Shown here: one piece after another, positions 30,364 through 38,624 of the stretch
Position numbering within the stretch: position 1 is the first letter of the stretch
Layout of the letters: each line of letters opens with the position of its first letter
DNA from: a virus
Strand: one strand, 5' to 3'
Virus record (IMG/VR): IMGVR_UViG_3300046837_000247
Coordinates: 1-53,651 of that record
DNA length: 53,651 bases
The notes under the pieces: generated by a model
Told to the model about the DNA's origin: nothing
Database searches by the model: none
The model's input: the letters and a program-made list of their open reading frames with translations, nothing else
Program-made: the position numbers and the translations under genes

Positions 30364-31464
30364 ATGCCGCGCCTCGTCGGCAACGAAACCGCCGAAGCAA
30401 CACTTGTCATAGAGAGTAAAGAACGCCCGTTTGCCTGTAAGTTCAAAGCGGCGGCGACGGGCACAATCGAAGAACTCAAGGTCACCGTCAAATGCGAAAC
30501 GGCGGAAACCGACTGTGACATAGGGATCTACAGCGAAGGGGCCGGTGTCCCCGGGGTCCTGAAAGCCCATAAAAAAACCGGCAAAATCAAAATCGGGGAA
30601 GAACTCACCCTAACGGCCACAGGGTTCTCGGTTGCTGTGACGGCCGGCACGACGTACTGGCTTGCAGTCGTCCCGACGCTCGGGACGTTCAAACTCAAGT
30701 ATAAAAAAGAAGCCGGCAAAGAAGATATCAAGAAAGGCACCACCGGCACGAAAGCCCCCGAACTGGGGGAAGCGACGACATGGGAAGTATTCGCCGAATC
30801 GACGTTGATGACGATTTGGGCGCTCGGCACGGAAACGGGCGGCCAACTCGAAGGCAAAGCCAAAGGGACGATACTCCTTGGCGGGACGTCGAAAGGTGTC
30901 GCCGCCAACGTCGTCAAAGGCATAGCGACTGGGCCGCTGCTGCTGGGGGGCACGGGCAAAGGCGTCGCAGCGAACGTCGTCAAAGGCGTAGGTACTGGTT
31001 CCCTGCTGCTGACGGGCAAAGCGAAAGGCGCGACAGCCGAAGCCCTGAAAGGCAAAGCGGCCGGCGCGATCCTGCTCACGGGCACCGCGAAAGGCACCAT
31101 CTCGGGGGGGGCGCCGGTCGTCGGCAAAGCCACCGGCACTCTGACGCTCACGGGTTCGGCGAAAGGTACTGCGTCCAACCGCGTCGTCGGCAAAGCCACG
31201 GGCGCGCTGACGCTGACAGGCACCGCCAAAGGCACCCTGAGAGCCGTTGTCACAGGCAAAGCCTCGGGCGCCCTGCTGCTCGCCGGCTCGAGCAAAGGCA
31301 TCGCCTCCAACCGCGTCGGCGGCAAAGCCACGGGTGCCCTGCTCCTCGTCGGCCATGCGCGCACACATGAAACCGGCCCGAAGCTGCTGCTGTTCGCCAA
31401 CGGCGCATCGCAGACAGTCACCCCAGCGGGCGGTGGCAGCTCGCTGGCACTCGCCTACCCCTAA
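30364..31464 (+). CDS. Tail fibre with jelly-roll head and 22-residue repeats
   Basis: 366 residues from ATG 30364. Residues ~1-160 form a beta-sandwich (IGIYSEGAGVPG ... TAGTTYWLAVVP) like that in the 33113 gene. Residues 164-341 contain eight tandem units of about 22 residues, consensus G-K-A-T-G-x-L-x-L-x-G-x-A-K-G. This probably folds as a beta solenoid or a flexible beta stalk. The C-terminus is short and Gly-rich. A virion surface location is inferred from its place in the tail cluster. Confidence 0.65.
   Translation: MPRLVGNETAEATLVIESKERPFACKFKAAATGTIEELKVTVKCETAETDCDIGIYSEGAGVPGVLKAHKKTGKIKIGEELTLTATGFSVAVTAGTTYWLAVVPTLGTFKLKYKKEAGKEDIKKGTTGTKAPELGEATTWEVFAESTLMTIWALGTETGGQLEGKAKGTILLGGTSKGVAANVVKGIATGPLLLGGTGKGVAANVVKGVGTGSLLLTGKAKGATAEALKGKAAGAILLTGTAKGTISGGAPVVGKATGTLTLTGSAKGTASNRVVGKATGALTLTGTAKGTLRAVVTGKASGALLLAGSSKGIASNRVGGKATGALLLVGHARTHETGPKLLLFANGASQTVTPAGGGSSLALAYP
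30853..31386 (+). repeat. Tandem 66-bp repeats encoding 22-residue units
   Basis: Eight units begin at about 30853, 30919, 30985, 31051, 31123, 31189, 31255 and 31321. Unit 4 is 24 codons, the rest 22. Units 1-2 share GVAANVVK and units 5 and 7 share ASNRV, showing recent duplication. Copy number may vary between related phages. Confidence 0.8.
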
Positions 31465-31484
31465 GTGATTGGAGAACAAACGCC

Positions 31485-31886
31485 ATGGCCGACTACAAAG
31501 TGCTGAACGATGGGCTGGACTGGCTGCTGACAAACTCGCTCGCCGGCACGCCCGTGAAATACGCGCTGTCGACGTTCACGGCAGACGAAATCGTCGCGAC
31601 CGACAAACTCATCGCAGCCAAAATGCCGGGCGAGATCACAGGCACCCTCTACGAACAGCAGGCTGAAGCGGAAGCAAACGAGCCGGTGGCCACGCAGATC
31701 GTCTCCGACCAGCACGAATGGAAAACGGGGGCTGCGGTGAACTGGCCAGCAGCCGTGAAGTCGTGTGGCCTGATTGCAGGCGGCGTGCTGATCGCGGTGC
31801 GCAACCTGCAGACGAACGGTGTGGCGCGGGACATGTCGGGCGCCAACACGACCGAGAAGTTCACGTTCACGTTGGACCTGAGCTGA
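31485..31886 (+). CDS. Small tail-tip domain protein
   Basis: 133 residues from ATG 31485 after GGAG. LNDGLDWLLTNSLAG ... EITGTLYEQQAEAEANEP ... VARDMSGANTTEKFTFTLDLS. The N-terminal part of the next protein has the same pattern (WNTGSATNWEDAGSVVLVKG ... YRYTARLRLG), suggesting duplicated beta-rich tail domains. Role unknown. Confidence 0.55.
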   Translation: MADYKVLNDGLDWLLTNSLAGTPVKYALSTFTADEIVATDKLIAAKMPGEITGTLYEQQAEAEANEPVATQIVSDQHEWKTGAAVNWPAAVKSCGLIAGGVLIAVRNLQTNGVARDMSGANTTEKFTFTLDLS

Positions 31887-31889
31887 CCG

Positions 31890-33116
31890 ATGGAGGCTCT
31901 CCTTTTCGACGGGGGTGCGCGCTTGCTGCTCAAGGGTGGCCTGGTCGGCGGCGTTGAATTCGCGCTGTCGTTGAAGCCCGTAGAGGGAGAAGGGGCTCAC
32001 GAACGGGCCGATACCATCGCGGACATTGCCGAGGTATCCGGCACTGGCTACACGCGCCAGGCCTCGGAAGCCCCCCTGTCGTTCGGTGACGTATTCACAT
32101 TTCCCCAGGTTGAATGGAATACCGGCAGCGCGACAAACTGGGAAGACGCTGGGTCTGTGGTGCTGGTCAAGGGAATCACGGCGATCGCCGCGTTCGGGAT
32201 CAAGCGCGGCTCGGAATACCCTGAACGGCACCTGCCGGCGCACTCGGTGTATCGCTACACGGCGCGGCTACGGCTGGGGCCGGAAGTGCCGCCGCCCGAA
32301 GAAGGCAAAGAAGGGGAACCACAGCTGACATGGATTCCCTACGGGCCTGGCGCGGACAACTCGGAAGACGAAGTGGTAACGGTAGTCTACCCGGCATCGA
32401 AACCGGGGCGTCCGGTGGTAGTGATGGTGCATGGTGGGAGCTGGTCGTCGGGCAATGCGAAACCGGGCGAAGCGCCGGCCAACGATTCGGCCAACAAAAT
32501 GCTCCAGAGCACCTACAACTTCTGCGTCATCGACATCAACTACCCGCTCATCAAAGGGCCGACGGGCACGAATCCGGGGGCGCCGAAGCAAACCGCCGCG
32601 TTGCCGCGTGCGTTTCAGTGGGTCGTCGATCATTGCGCGGACTACAACGGCGACCCGGCGAAGGTCTGCGCGGTCGGCACGTCGGCGGGTGGCCACGTTG
32701 CGATGTGGGGTGCGATCACCGCGAACAAAGCGCATTCCGGACGAGTGAAGGGTGTGGGCACGCTGAGCGGGCCGGTGGCGCTCGTGACGCTTGAACAGAT
32801 CGTGCTCGGCGAACTACCGGGCGGGCCATCGTTGTCGGCGGCGGGCGAGGTTGGGCACGCCTACCCGGCGCGGACTTTCAGCGAAGCCTACGACCCGGCG
32901 TCGCACGTCGAGTCCACGTGCCCGAACATGCTCTGCTTTCACTCGCACGAGAAACTGGTGCCCTTCGCCTTGGCTGAAACGCTGCGGGCGGCGATGGTCG
33001 CAGCGGGGTATGGGTCGCGTATAACCATCGTGCAGAAGGAAGGGACTGGGCACGGCGCGGCGCTAATGGGCGCCTGCAAGGTCGAACTCGCGGCGTTTGT
33101 CGAAGCGGTGACGTGA
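31890..33116 (+). CDS. Virion esterase: tail domain fused to alpha/beta-hydrolase
   Basis: 408 residues from ATG 31890. Residues 1-130 are a tail attachment domain like the 31485 protein. Residues ~165-405 are an HSL/BD-FAE-type alpha/beta hydrolase: oxyanion HGGSW starting at H181, nucleophile elbow GTSAGG with S265, acid at E354 (HSHEKLVP, where Asp is usual), and H388 (GTGHGAA). It would remove acyl groups from surface polysaccharide or lipid. The loop before E354 is one residue shorter than the common HGxxDxxVP. Located among fibre genes, so it is likely in the virion. Confidence 0.8.
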   Translation: MEALLFDGGARLLLKGGLVGGVEFALSLKPVEGEGAHERADTIADIAEVSGTGYTRQASEAPLSFGDVFTFPQVEWNTGSATNWEDAGSVVLVKGITAIAAFGIKRGSEYPERHLPAHSVYRYTARLRLGPEVPPPEEGKEGEPQLTWIPYGPGADNSEDEVVTVVYPASKPGRPVVVMVHGGSWSSGNAKPGEAPANDSANKMLQSTYNFCVIDINYPLIKGPTGTNPGAPKQTAALPRAFQWVVDHCADYNGDPAKVCAVGTSAGGHVAMWGAITANKAHSGRVKGVGTLSGPVALVTLEQIVLGELPGGPSLSAAGEVGHAYPARTFSEAYDPASHVESTCPNMLCFHSHEKLVPFALAETLRAAMVAAGYGSRITIVQKEGTGHGAALMGACKVELAAFVEAVT

Positions 33117-33919
33117 TGGACCTGCTCGCGGGCAATGCCACTCCGAAAACGAAAGCACAGTCGATCAGCTCGACGAAACTACAGGTGTTCCAGTTCACCG
33201 CGCTTGAATCGGGCACGATCGAAGAAATACAGATCAGATCATCGGCTGCGTCTGGCTCGTCTACGAGTCAATGGGTCGCGGTCTACGCCGACACGGGCGC
33301 TAACGCTCCGGTCACGGGTGCCGCGCCGCTGGGCAAGGGCAAACACGATACCAAACCCGGCAACAGCGAATGGTGGAAAGTGACGGGCCTGTCCATAGCG
33401 GTCCTCACTGGGACGAAGTATTGGGTCGCGGTGAATCCGCAGGTTGCCGCCACGAGCGTCACGATACGCGAGGAAGCCGGCCTCACTTTCCAGAATAAAA
33501 AACCGGCGACGTTCGCCGAACCGGGCGCGGTCGAAGAATGGGGAACGGTAGCCGTCTCGGGGCCGGTGGACTTTCAGGCGCTCGGCACGAAAGCCGCCAT
33601 CGTCGCGGTGTCGTGCCTGGGCAATGAGGAAGAGCAGGTGGAGGACACCGCTACCCTTGTCATCCTGCCGGAAGCGCTCGGCCTAGACGAATACCAGCAC
33701 GAGGACGCGGGCACGGCCGTCATCGCCACCACCGCGGACGGCTCTGATACCTACGTCGTGGCTGGCGTTATCGAATACGGCGACGATGGGGTTGTTGTGA
33801 TCTACGCGGCAGCTCTGGGAACCGACGTGCACCATGTGGGCGAAGCTGGCCCGCTACTGCCGCTGTTCGTCGGCGGCGGTAGCTCTGTTGTCACTCTATC
33901 TGGAGGCGCCGTGCAATGA
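33113..33919 (+). CDS. Tail protein with jelly-roll domain
   Basis: 268 residues from GTG 33113 or ATG 33116, overlapping the esterase. Residues 15-130 form a beta-sandwich (LQVFQFTALESGTIEEIQIR ... WVAVYADTGA ... TGTKYWVAVNPQ) like the N-terminal head of the 30364 fibre. The C-terminal 90 residues are acidic and repetitive (YVVAGVIEYGDDGVVVIYAA). Possibly a carbohydrate-binding tip component. Confidence 0.6.
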   Translation: MMDLLAGNATPKTKAQSISSTKLQVFQFTALESGTIEEIQIRSSAASGSSTSQWVAVYADTGANAPVTGAAPLGKGKHDTKPGNSEWWKVTGLSIAVLTGTKYWVAVNPQVAATSVTIREEAGLTFQNKKPATFAEPGAVEEWGTVAVSGPVDFQALGTKAAIVAVSCLGNEEEQVEDTATLVILPEALGLDEYQHEDAGTAVIATTADGSDTYVVAGVIEYGDDGVVVIYAAALGTDVHHVGEAGPLLPLFVGGGSSVVTLSGGAVQ

Positions 33920-34260
33920 TTTCATCATGGCCAGTTGAAAACGAAACACGGCTGCGGTTCTTCTTCGCCGTCCGCGAGCTAACCGACGATGAGTTCGAGC
34001 GCTTCATGGAGGGCAACGGGCTTCCCAGCGGCGTGGGCCGCGACCCAGGCGGCACAGTCAACTGCGTGTACCAGCCGCCGCGCGGCCAAGAGCACACGGT
34101 CGTGGCGGTCAGGGATGGCGTGGGCGAATACCACCTCGTCGTGGTGCCCACGGCCTCGCAGGCCGGTATGTGGCGGTGGCGCGGGCAGGGCCTAAACGCC
34201 GAAGGAGAACCCCAGGTCTCGACACAAGACTTCCTCTTCAACGCTACGAGGTCCTTCTGA
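33916..34260 (+). CDS. Small Ig-like tail/structural protein
   Basis: 114 residues from ATG 33916 after GGAGGCG. RDPGGTVNCVYQPP ... VAVRDGVGEYHLVVVPTASQAGMWRWRGQG is the phage Ig-like pattern in which a polymer or fibre is linked. It overlaps the next gene by one base. Probably part of the tail tip. Confidence 0.55.
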   Translation: MISSWPVENETRLRFFFAVRELTDDEFERFMEGNGLPSGVGRDPGGTVNCVYQPPRGQEHTVVAVRDGVGEYHLVVVPTASQAGMWRWRGQGLNAEGEPQVSTQDFLFNATRSF

Positions 34261-36608
34261 TGGCCACCTACGCCGTACAAACCTGGACGGACGAAGTGAC
34301 GTGGGCCAACGCGGCCGACATGCAGCACATGGAGGCCGGCATAGCCCTGATCAACACGCAGGGCCTCCCGGCCGGCGGCACGGCGGGCCAGGTGCTGGCC
34401 AAGTCCAGCGGCACCGACTACGCCGTCGCGTGGAAAGCGGTACTCGGCTCCGAAGTGGTCGAAACGGCCAACATCAAGAACCTGAACGTGACCACCGGCA
34501 AGATCGCCGTGGGTGCCGTGACCGAAGAAAAGCTCACCATCGGCGCCGAAGGCAAGCTGATCCCCACCGCTGGCTTCAAAACCGGCTACATCCTGACGGC
34601 CGGGGCGACCGCGGCCGAATGGAAAGCCAACACGGGCGGCACGGGCATCACCGCAGCCGAAGCCGAAGTCATCGCCTCCAACATAGCTCAGCGCGAAAAC
34701 GTGAGCGCTCGAGTGGTGCTAACGGCCAAAGTGACGCTGAAAGGCATCCCGGCCAGCGCCGAAACAGACGGGGTGACGCTCCTCGAAGGCGACATCGTCC
34801 TGGCCTCCAAACAGACCGGCACCGAAGCGGAAAACGGCCTATGGGAAGTCAAGAAAGGGACCACGGCCTGGGCACGTCCGGCCTCCTACGCCACGGGCGC
34901 TCTGAAGCACGGCATCTTCGTCCCGATCCTCCAGGGCACGACGCACGGTGGCTCGACGTGGGTGCAGACGAATACGACGTTCATCAAAGTGGACACCGAA
35001 GCGTCGTCGTGGGCGGAAAACAGCGCCGGCACAGGCGTGATCGGCAACCCCCAGGAATTCAACAAAGAAGAAGCGAAAACGGGCGTGTCGGGCGCCACCA
35101 ATCTCGACCTCAGTAAAGCCAGCGTGTTCCGCATCGAACTGACCGGCGCCGCCGTGTTCACGCTGACCAACCTGCCCACCACCTACCCGATGGAAATCAC
35201 CCTGCTGATCAAGCAGGACGCCACGGGCGGGCGCACGTGGAGCTTCGCCAACGCTGCCCCGGCGCTGGAATGGATCGGCCCCGAACCAACGTTCGAAACG
35301 GCAGCCGGGTCACGTGCGGTGATGCAGCTGGCGGTGCTCAGCAAAGGCACGGAAATACTCGGCTGGGCCAAGGCTGGCGGCAGCGTGCCGGCCATCAAAG
35401 CACCGCCGCCGACGGGGATGATCGTGGGCGTCAACTGGATGCAGGACGAATCGGAATCCACGATGATCGGCACGCAGGCTACGTGCTACACCGCTGGTGT
35501 CCGCTCCGAACGCATCAACCTGCGCCGCGACAGCCTCAGCAAAGCTCAGGCGGCGGGCTTCACCAACAACTGTTGCACCATCGGCGACTGGACAAGCGCG
35601 GAATCAAACCTGAGCCCCGCGCAGATGTTGGAAGCCCCGAACAAAGCGGCGTGGCTCACCAAAGCCGCGGCTGAATTCCTGGAAGGTGCCGAAAAAGGCG
35701 AACTGATCTTCGAGGTTATCAACGAGACCTACGAAAAGAAAGGCTACGGCACGGGCGAAGGGGCTGGGACCGAAGCAGAAAAATACGAAAAATGCGCCAA
35801 AAACAACGCCAAACTGTTCATCGCCCTGGTCGAAGAACTGAAGGCCAAATACAGCGGGAAAGGCTGGTGGCCTAACGTCAAATTCCTGATCACCACGTCG
35901 GGCAGGACGATCGCCGAATGGCTGACGCCCACACTCGCCGAACTAAACACGGCGGAAAAGAAAGCGTTCGTCAGCGGGTGGGCCTGCCACCCCTACGGTG
36001 GCAGCAACACGACCGGCAAACTTGAAGGCGAAGGCGGGAGCTGCAAGTGGAGCCGGATGGAACAGTACCGTACCGAACTCGTGGCGGTGGGCTTCCCCAA
36101 CACCGACATCTGGGCGACGGAGTGGGGCATCGAATGCAACGGGCCGTGGCTCACGCTGGACAAAGAAAAAGCCGGGGCGACGGCGCTACGGAAAGTCGGC
36201 GAAGAAGGGACGTGCGAAACCGAATTCGCGGCGCTCATCCTGGAACGCCTGGAACGCCTGAAGGTGCTGACAGCCAAGGGCTCGTGGTACTACAGCGCCC
36301 ACGACAACACTGGCAAAGCTGCTGCGATCACGGCCGTCAAAGTGAACAAGGGCGCCTGGAAATCCGAAACGTTCGCGATCGGCGACGCGGTCCAGTCGGT
36401 CAAAATCAATGACGCGGAATGGTATGTGTGCATCAAAGCGGGCTCGGCTGTTGAACCCAGCAAAACCGGGTGGGAAACGTGGTGGGAACCCATCACCCAG
36501 GATCGCTGGGGCCTGCTGAAGCCCGAAGCGACCGCGACCGCGTACATAGGGAAACGCTCGCACGACAAAGCACGCACGGCGCTGGCGACCGTGGCGACGT
36601 TCAAATAA
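34260..36608 (+). CDS. Tail fibre with glycoside-hydrolase (GH-A-like) domain
   Basis: 782 residues from ATG 34260. Residues 1-~380 are fibre: an N-terminal helical tail-binding piece, then beta-rich segments (SKQTGTEAENGLWEVKKG, PMEITLLIKQDATGGRTW). Residues ~390-680 fit a TIM-barrel hydrolase of the GH-A clan: FEVINETYE with N488-E489 as the acid/base pair, GWACHPYGG, and ATEWG with E621 as nucleophile. The C-terminal ~100 residues may be a lid or binding module. It is a candidate depolymerase that cuts host surface glycan during adsorption. Family membership is inferred from motifs. Confidence 0.72.
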   Translation: MATYAVQTWTDEVTWANAADMQHMEAGIALINTQGLPAGGTAGQVLAKSSGTDYAVAWKAVLGSEVVETANIKNLNVTTGKIAVGAVTEEKLTIGAEGKLIPTAGFKTGYILTAGATAAEWKANTGGTGITAAEAEVIASNIAQRENVSARVVLTAKVTLKGIPASAETDGVTLLEGDIVLASKQTGTEAENGLWEVKKGTTAWARPASYATGALKHGIFVPILQGTTHGGSTWVQTNTTFIKVDTEASSWAENSAGTGVIGNPQEFNKEEAKTGVSGATNLDLSKASVFRIELTGAAVFTLTNLPTTYPMEITLLIKQDATGGRTWSFANAAPALEWIGPEPTFETAAGSRAVMQLAVLSKGTEILGWAKAGGSVPAIKAPPPTGMIVGVNWMQDESESTMIGTQATCYTAGVRSERINLRRDSLSKAQAAGFTNNCCTIGDWTSAESNLSPAQMLEAPNKAAWLTKAAAEFLEGAEKGELIFEVINETYEKKGYGTGEGAGTEAEKYEKCAKNNAKLFIALVEELKAKYSGKGWWPNVKFLITTSGRTIAEWLTPTLAELNTAEKKAFVSGWACHPYGGSNTTGKLEGEGGSCKWSRMEQYRTELVAVGFPNTDIWATEWGIECNGPWLTLDKEKAGATALRKVGEEGTCETEFAALILERLERLKVLTAKGSWYYSAHDNTGKAAAITAVKVNKGAWKSETFAIGDAVQSVKINDAEWYVCIKAGSAVEPSKTGWETWWEPITQDRWGLLKPEATATAYIGKRSHDKARTALATVATFK

Positions 36609-36618
36609 GGGAGGCAGC

Positions 36619-36810
36619 ATGGAGAGAGAGTTCAAGCTCGTGAAGGTGCAGCTACAGATACACGGCACGCGGGAGGAGGACGGTGCCACGGTGGCCGAGC
36701 TGGTTTCCCACCCGATCGCCGTCTACGCCGCGCAGTGGCCCACCTACGCGCGGGATGGGTTCCCCAAACACCTGGCCGAACTAGAAGAGCAGCTGGCCGC
36801 AGAGGGCTAG
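36619..36810 (+). CDS. Small hypothetical protein
   Basis: 63 residues from ATG 36619 after AAGGGAGG. Mixed alpha-beta: LVKVQLQIHGTREEDG then FPKHLAELEEQLA. It abuts the next gene without a gap. May be a chaperone or assembly factor for the neighbouring tail protein. Confidence 0.5.
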   Translation: MEREFKLVKVQLQIHGTREEDGATVAELVSHPIAVYAAQWPTYARDGFPKHLAELEEQLAAEG

Positions 36811-38193
36811 ATGCCGCGCATACCCGCCCGCATCCCGTTTCTCGTAGGTGGCGAACCCGCCATCCCCGGCGGCGAAGAAGAAGTCGCGGGCGGCGGGTCG
36901 GCAGCCGAAGTGGCGGCGGGCCTTCCACCCCAGCCGCCCGGCGGTAACCCGTTCACCTACCTGGCCAGAGACCTGCTCACCTGGGAGCCCTTGGACTCGC
37001 TGCCCTACCAGGGCGTCTCCTTCGGCCGGGTGCTGGACACGCCCGGCTCGTGGCAGGGCAGCCTGCCGCTATCGGGCATGTACGACGCGCCCAGCCAGAC
37101 CTACCTGTTCGACTGGAAAGACGCCACGCGGCCCTCGCGCACGGCGCTGTTCGTGGACATGAACGGCACGCTGGTGTGGGGCGGGATCATCTGGAACGCC
37201 GACTACGAATCCGACGACGCCACGCACAGCCTGAAGGTCAAGGCTGCGGAGTTCGGCAGCTACTTCCAGCGCCGGCTGCAGGCCGAGGACTACGGCACGA
37301 TCTGGGCGGCCGGTGAAGACCCCATGAAAGTCGCCAAGCGGGTCACAGAAGATGCCATCGGTCGCGAACGGTGGGAAGACTGGCCGGCGGAAACGGTGCC
37401 TGGGCCGGGCTACCTGACGGGCGCGAAAATCCCGCTGGTGCTGAACCCCGTGGGCGGCTCGGGCGCCAAAGTGGAAGCAAGCTACAGCGGCACCAGCCTG
37501 CAGACCATAGACAGCATCGTGAGCACGCTGGCGCAGATGGGCTACGGCACGGGCTTCGACGTCAGTTACGACGTGGCCTACCTGCCGGGCACCAAGACGC
37601 CCGCCGTGACGATCAACCTGTGGTGGCCGCTCAAGGGCCGCAACGCCGCGGAAACGAGCATCGTGATTCTGGGCCGAGACACGGCCAAGTGGGGCTACCC
37701 GGAGGATGGCACGCAGCAGGGCACCGAAGTGGTTGAGACGGGCGGGACGGGCACCACACCGGCCTTTGGGCAGGCCCAGCCCACCGGCTACCCGCTGCTG
37801 CAGCGCGTGCAGGCCCGTAGCCAGGTGACCTCGGAGGAACTGCTCGAGGAGGTGGCCATAGGAGACCTGGCGCTCTACCAGTACCCCTCGGTGACGCCCA
37901 GCATCGTCTTGCCCGTGCCGCTGCCGGGCACGCCGGCCGCCGAACGCAGCACCCTGGCGCTGGGCGAATTCGACGTGGGCGATCGCCTGCTGTTCAGGAT
38001 CGACCCTGTGACGGCCAACGGGTTCGGCGTGTCCGGCGAGAACACCGACCCGCGGTTCCCCGAGGGCATGGAGCACGAATGGCGTCTCAACCAGTGGACG
38101 TGCACACCTAAAGATCACGGCCTCAGCACCGTGCAACTCGACCTCGGCGTGGCGCCGCTGCTCAGCACAGCGCCACCAGCGCCCCCCCACTGA
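36811..38193 (+). CDS. Minor tail protein, ReqiPepy6 Gp37-like
   Basis: 460 residues from ATG 36811. After a 45-residue Gly/Pro linker, YLARDLLTWEPLDSLPYQGVSFGRVLDTPGSWQGSLPLS and VDMNGTLVWGGIIWNADYESD match the Gp37-like baseplate/tip protein of actinophages. It would form the tip hub carrying the fibres. Confidence 0.78.
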   Translation: MPRIPARIPFLVGGEPAIPGGEEEVAGGGSAAEVAAGLPPQPPGGNPFTYLARDLLTWEPLDSLPYQGVSFGRVLDTPGSWQGSLPLSGMYDAPSQTYLFDWKDATRPSRTALFVDMNGTLVWGGIIWNADYESDDATHSLKVKAAEFGSYFQRRLQAEDYGTIWAAGEDPMKVAKRVTEDAIGRERWEDWPAETVPGPGYLTGAKIPLVLNPVGGSGAKVEASYSGTSLQTIDSIVSTLAQMGYGTGFDVSYDVAYLPGTKTPAVTINLWWPLKGRNAAETSIVILGRDTAKWGYPEDGTQQGTEVVETGGTGTTPAFGQAQPTGYPLLQRVQARSQVTSEELLEEVAIGDLALYQYPSVTPSIVLPVPLPGTPAAERSTLALGEFDVGDRLLFRIDPVTANGFGVSGENTDPRFPEGMEHEWRLNQWTCTPKDHGLSTVQLDLGVAPLLSTAPPAPPH

Positions 38194-38612
38194 TGCCCGC
38201 CCCAGCTCCCAGCGCACGCGACGCCGGCCTAGCGGGTCTCATCGAACTACAGAGCCGCGTCGCGGCCATCGAGACGTTGCTTCGCGGGCGCCCGCCGTGG
38301 GTGGAACCGGCGTTGCTCAATGCTTGGAAAAACGCGGCAGGCAGCGAGCCGGCCGCATACACCAAGGACCTGCTGGGGTTCGTCCACCTGCGCGGCAGGG
38401 TGCAGTCTGGGGCATCGGGGAAAACGATCTTCGAACTCCCCGAAGGCTTCCGGCCGGGCAAGCTGAGCGACTACCCTGCCGGCGCCCTGAACGGCGAAAC
38501 AGCCCTGGCCGCCACGATCATCGTAAGCGAAGCAGGGATCGTCAACGGCTACTACGCAGCGGGGATGACGGACTTCGGCCTGGGCGGCGTTAGCTTCTTT
38601 GCGGAAAACTAG
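38193..38612 (+). CDS. Small tail-fibre protein
   Basis: 139 residues from ATG 38193, sharing one base with the previous stop. An N-terminal coiled coil (LIELQSRVAAIETLL) for trimerisation is followed by WVEPALLNAWKN, GFVHLRGRVQSG and IFELPEGFRPGK. These are the typical head of phage fibre C-terminal domains. Confidence 0.65.
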   Translation: MPAPAPSARDAGLAGLIELQSRVAAIETLLRGRPPWVEPALLNAWKNAAGSEPAAYTKDLLGFVHLRGRVQSGASGKTIFELPEGFRPGKLSDYPAGALNGETALAATIIVSEAGIVNGYYAAGMTDFGLGGVSFFAEN

Positions 38613-38624
38613 AATGGAGACACC

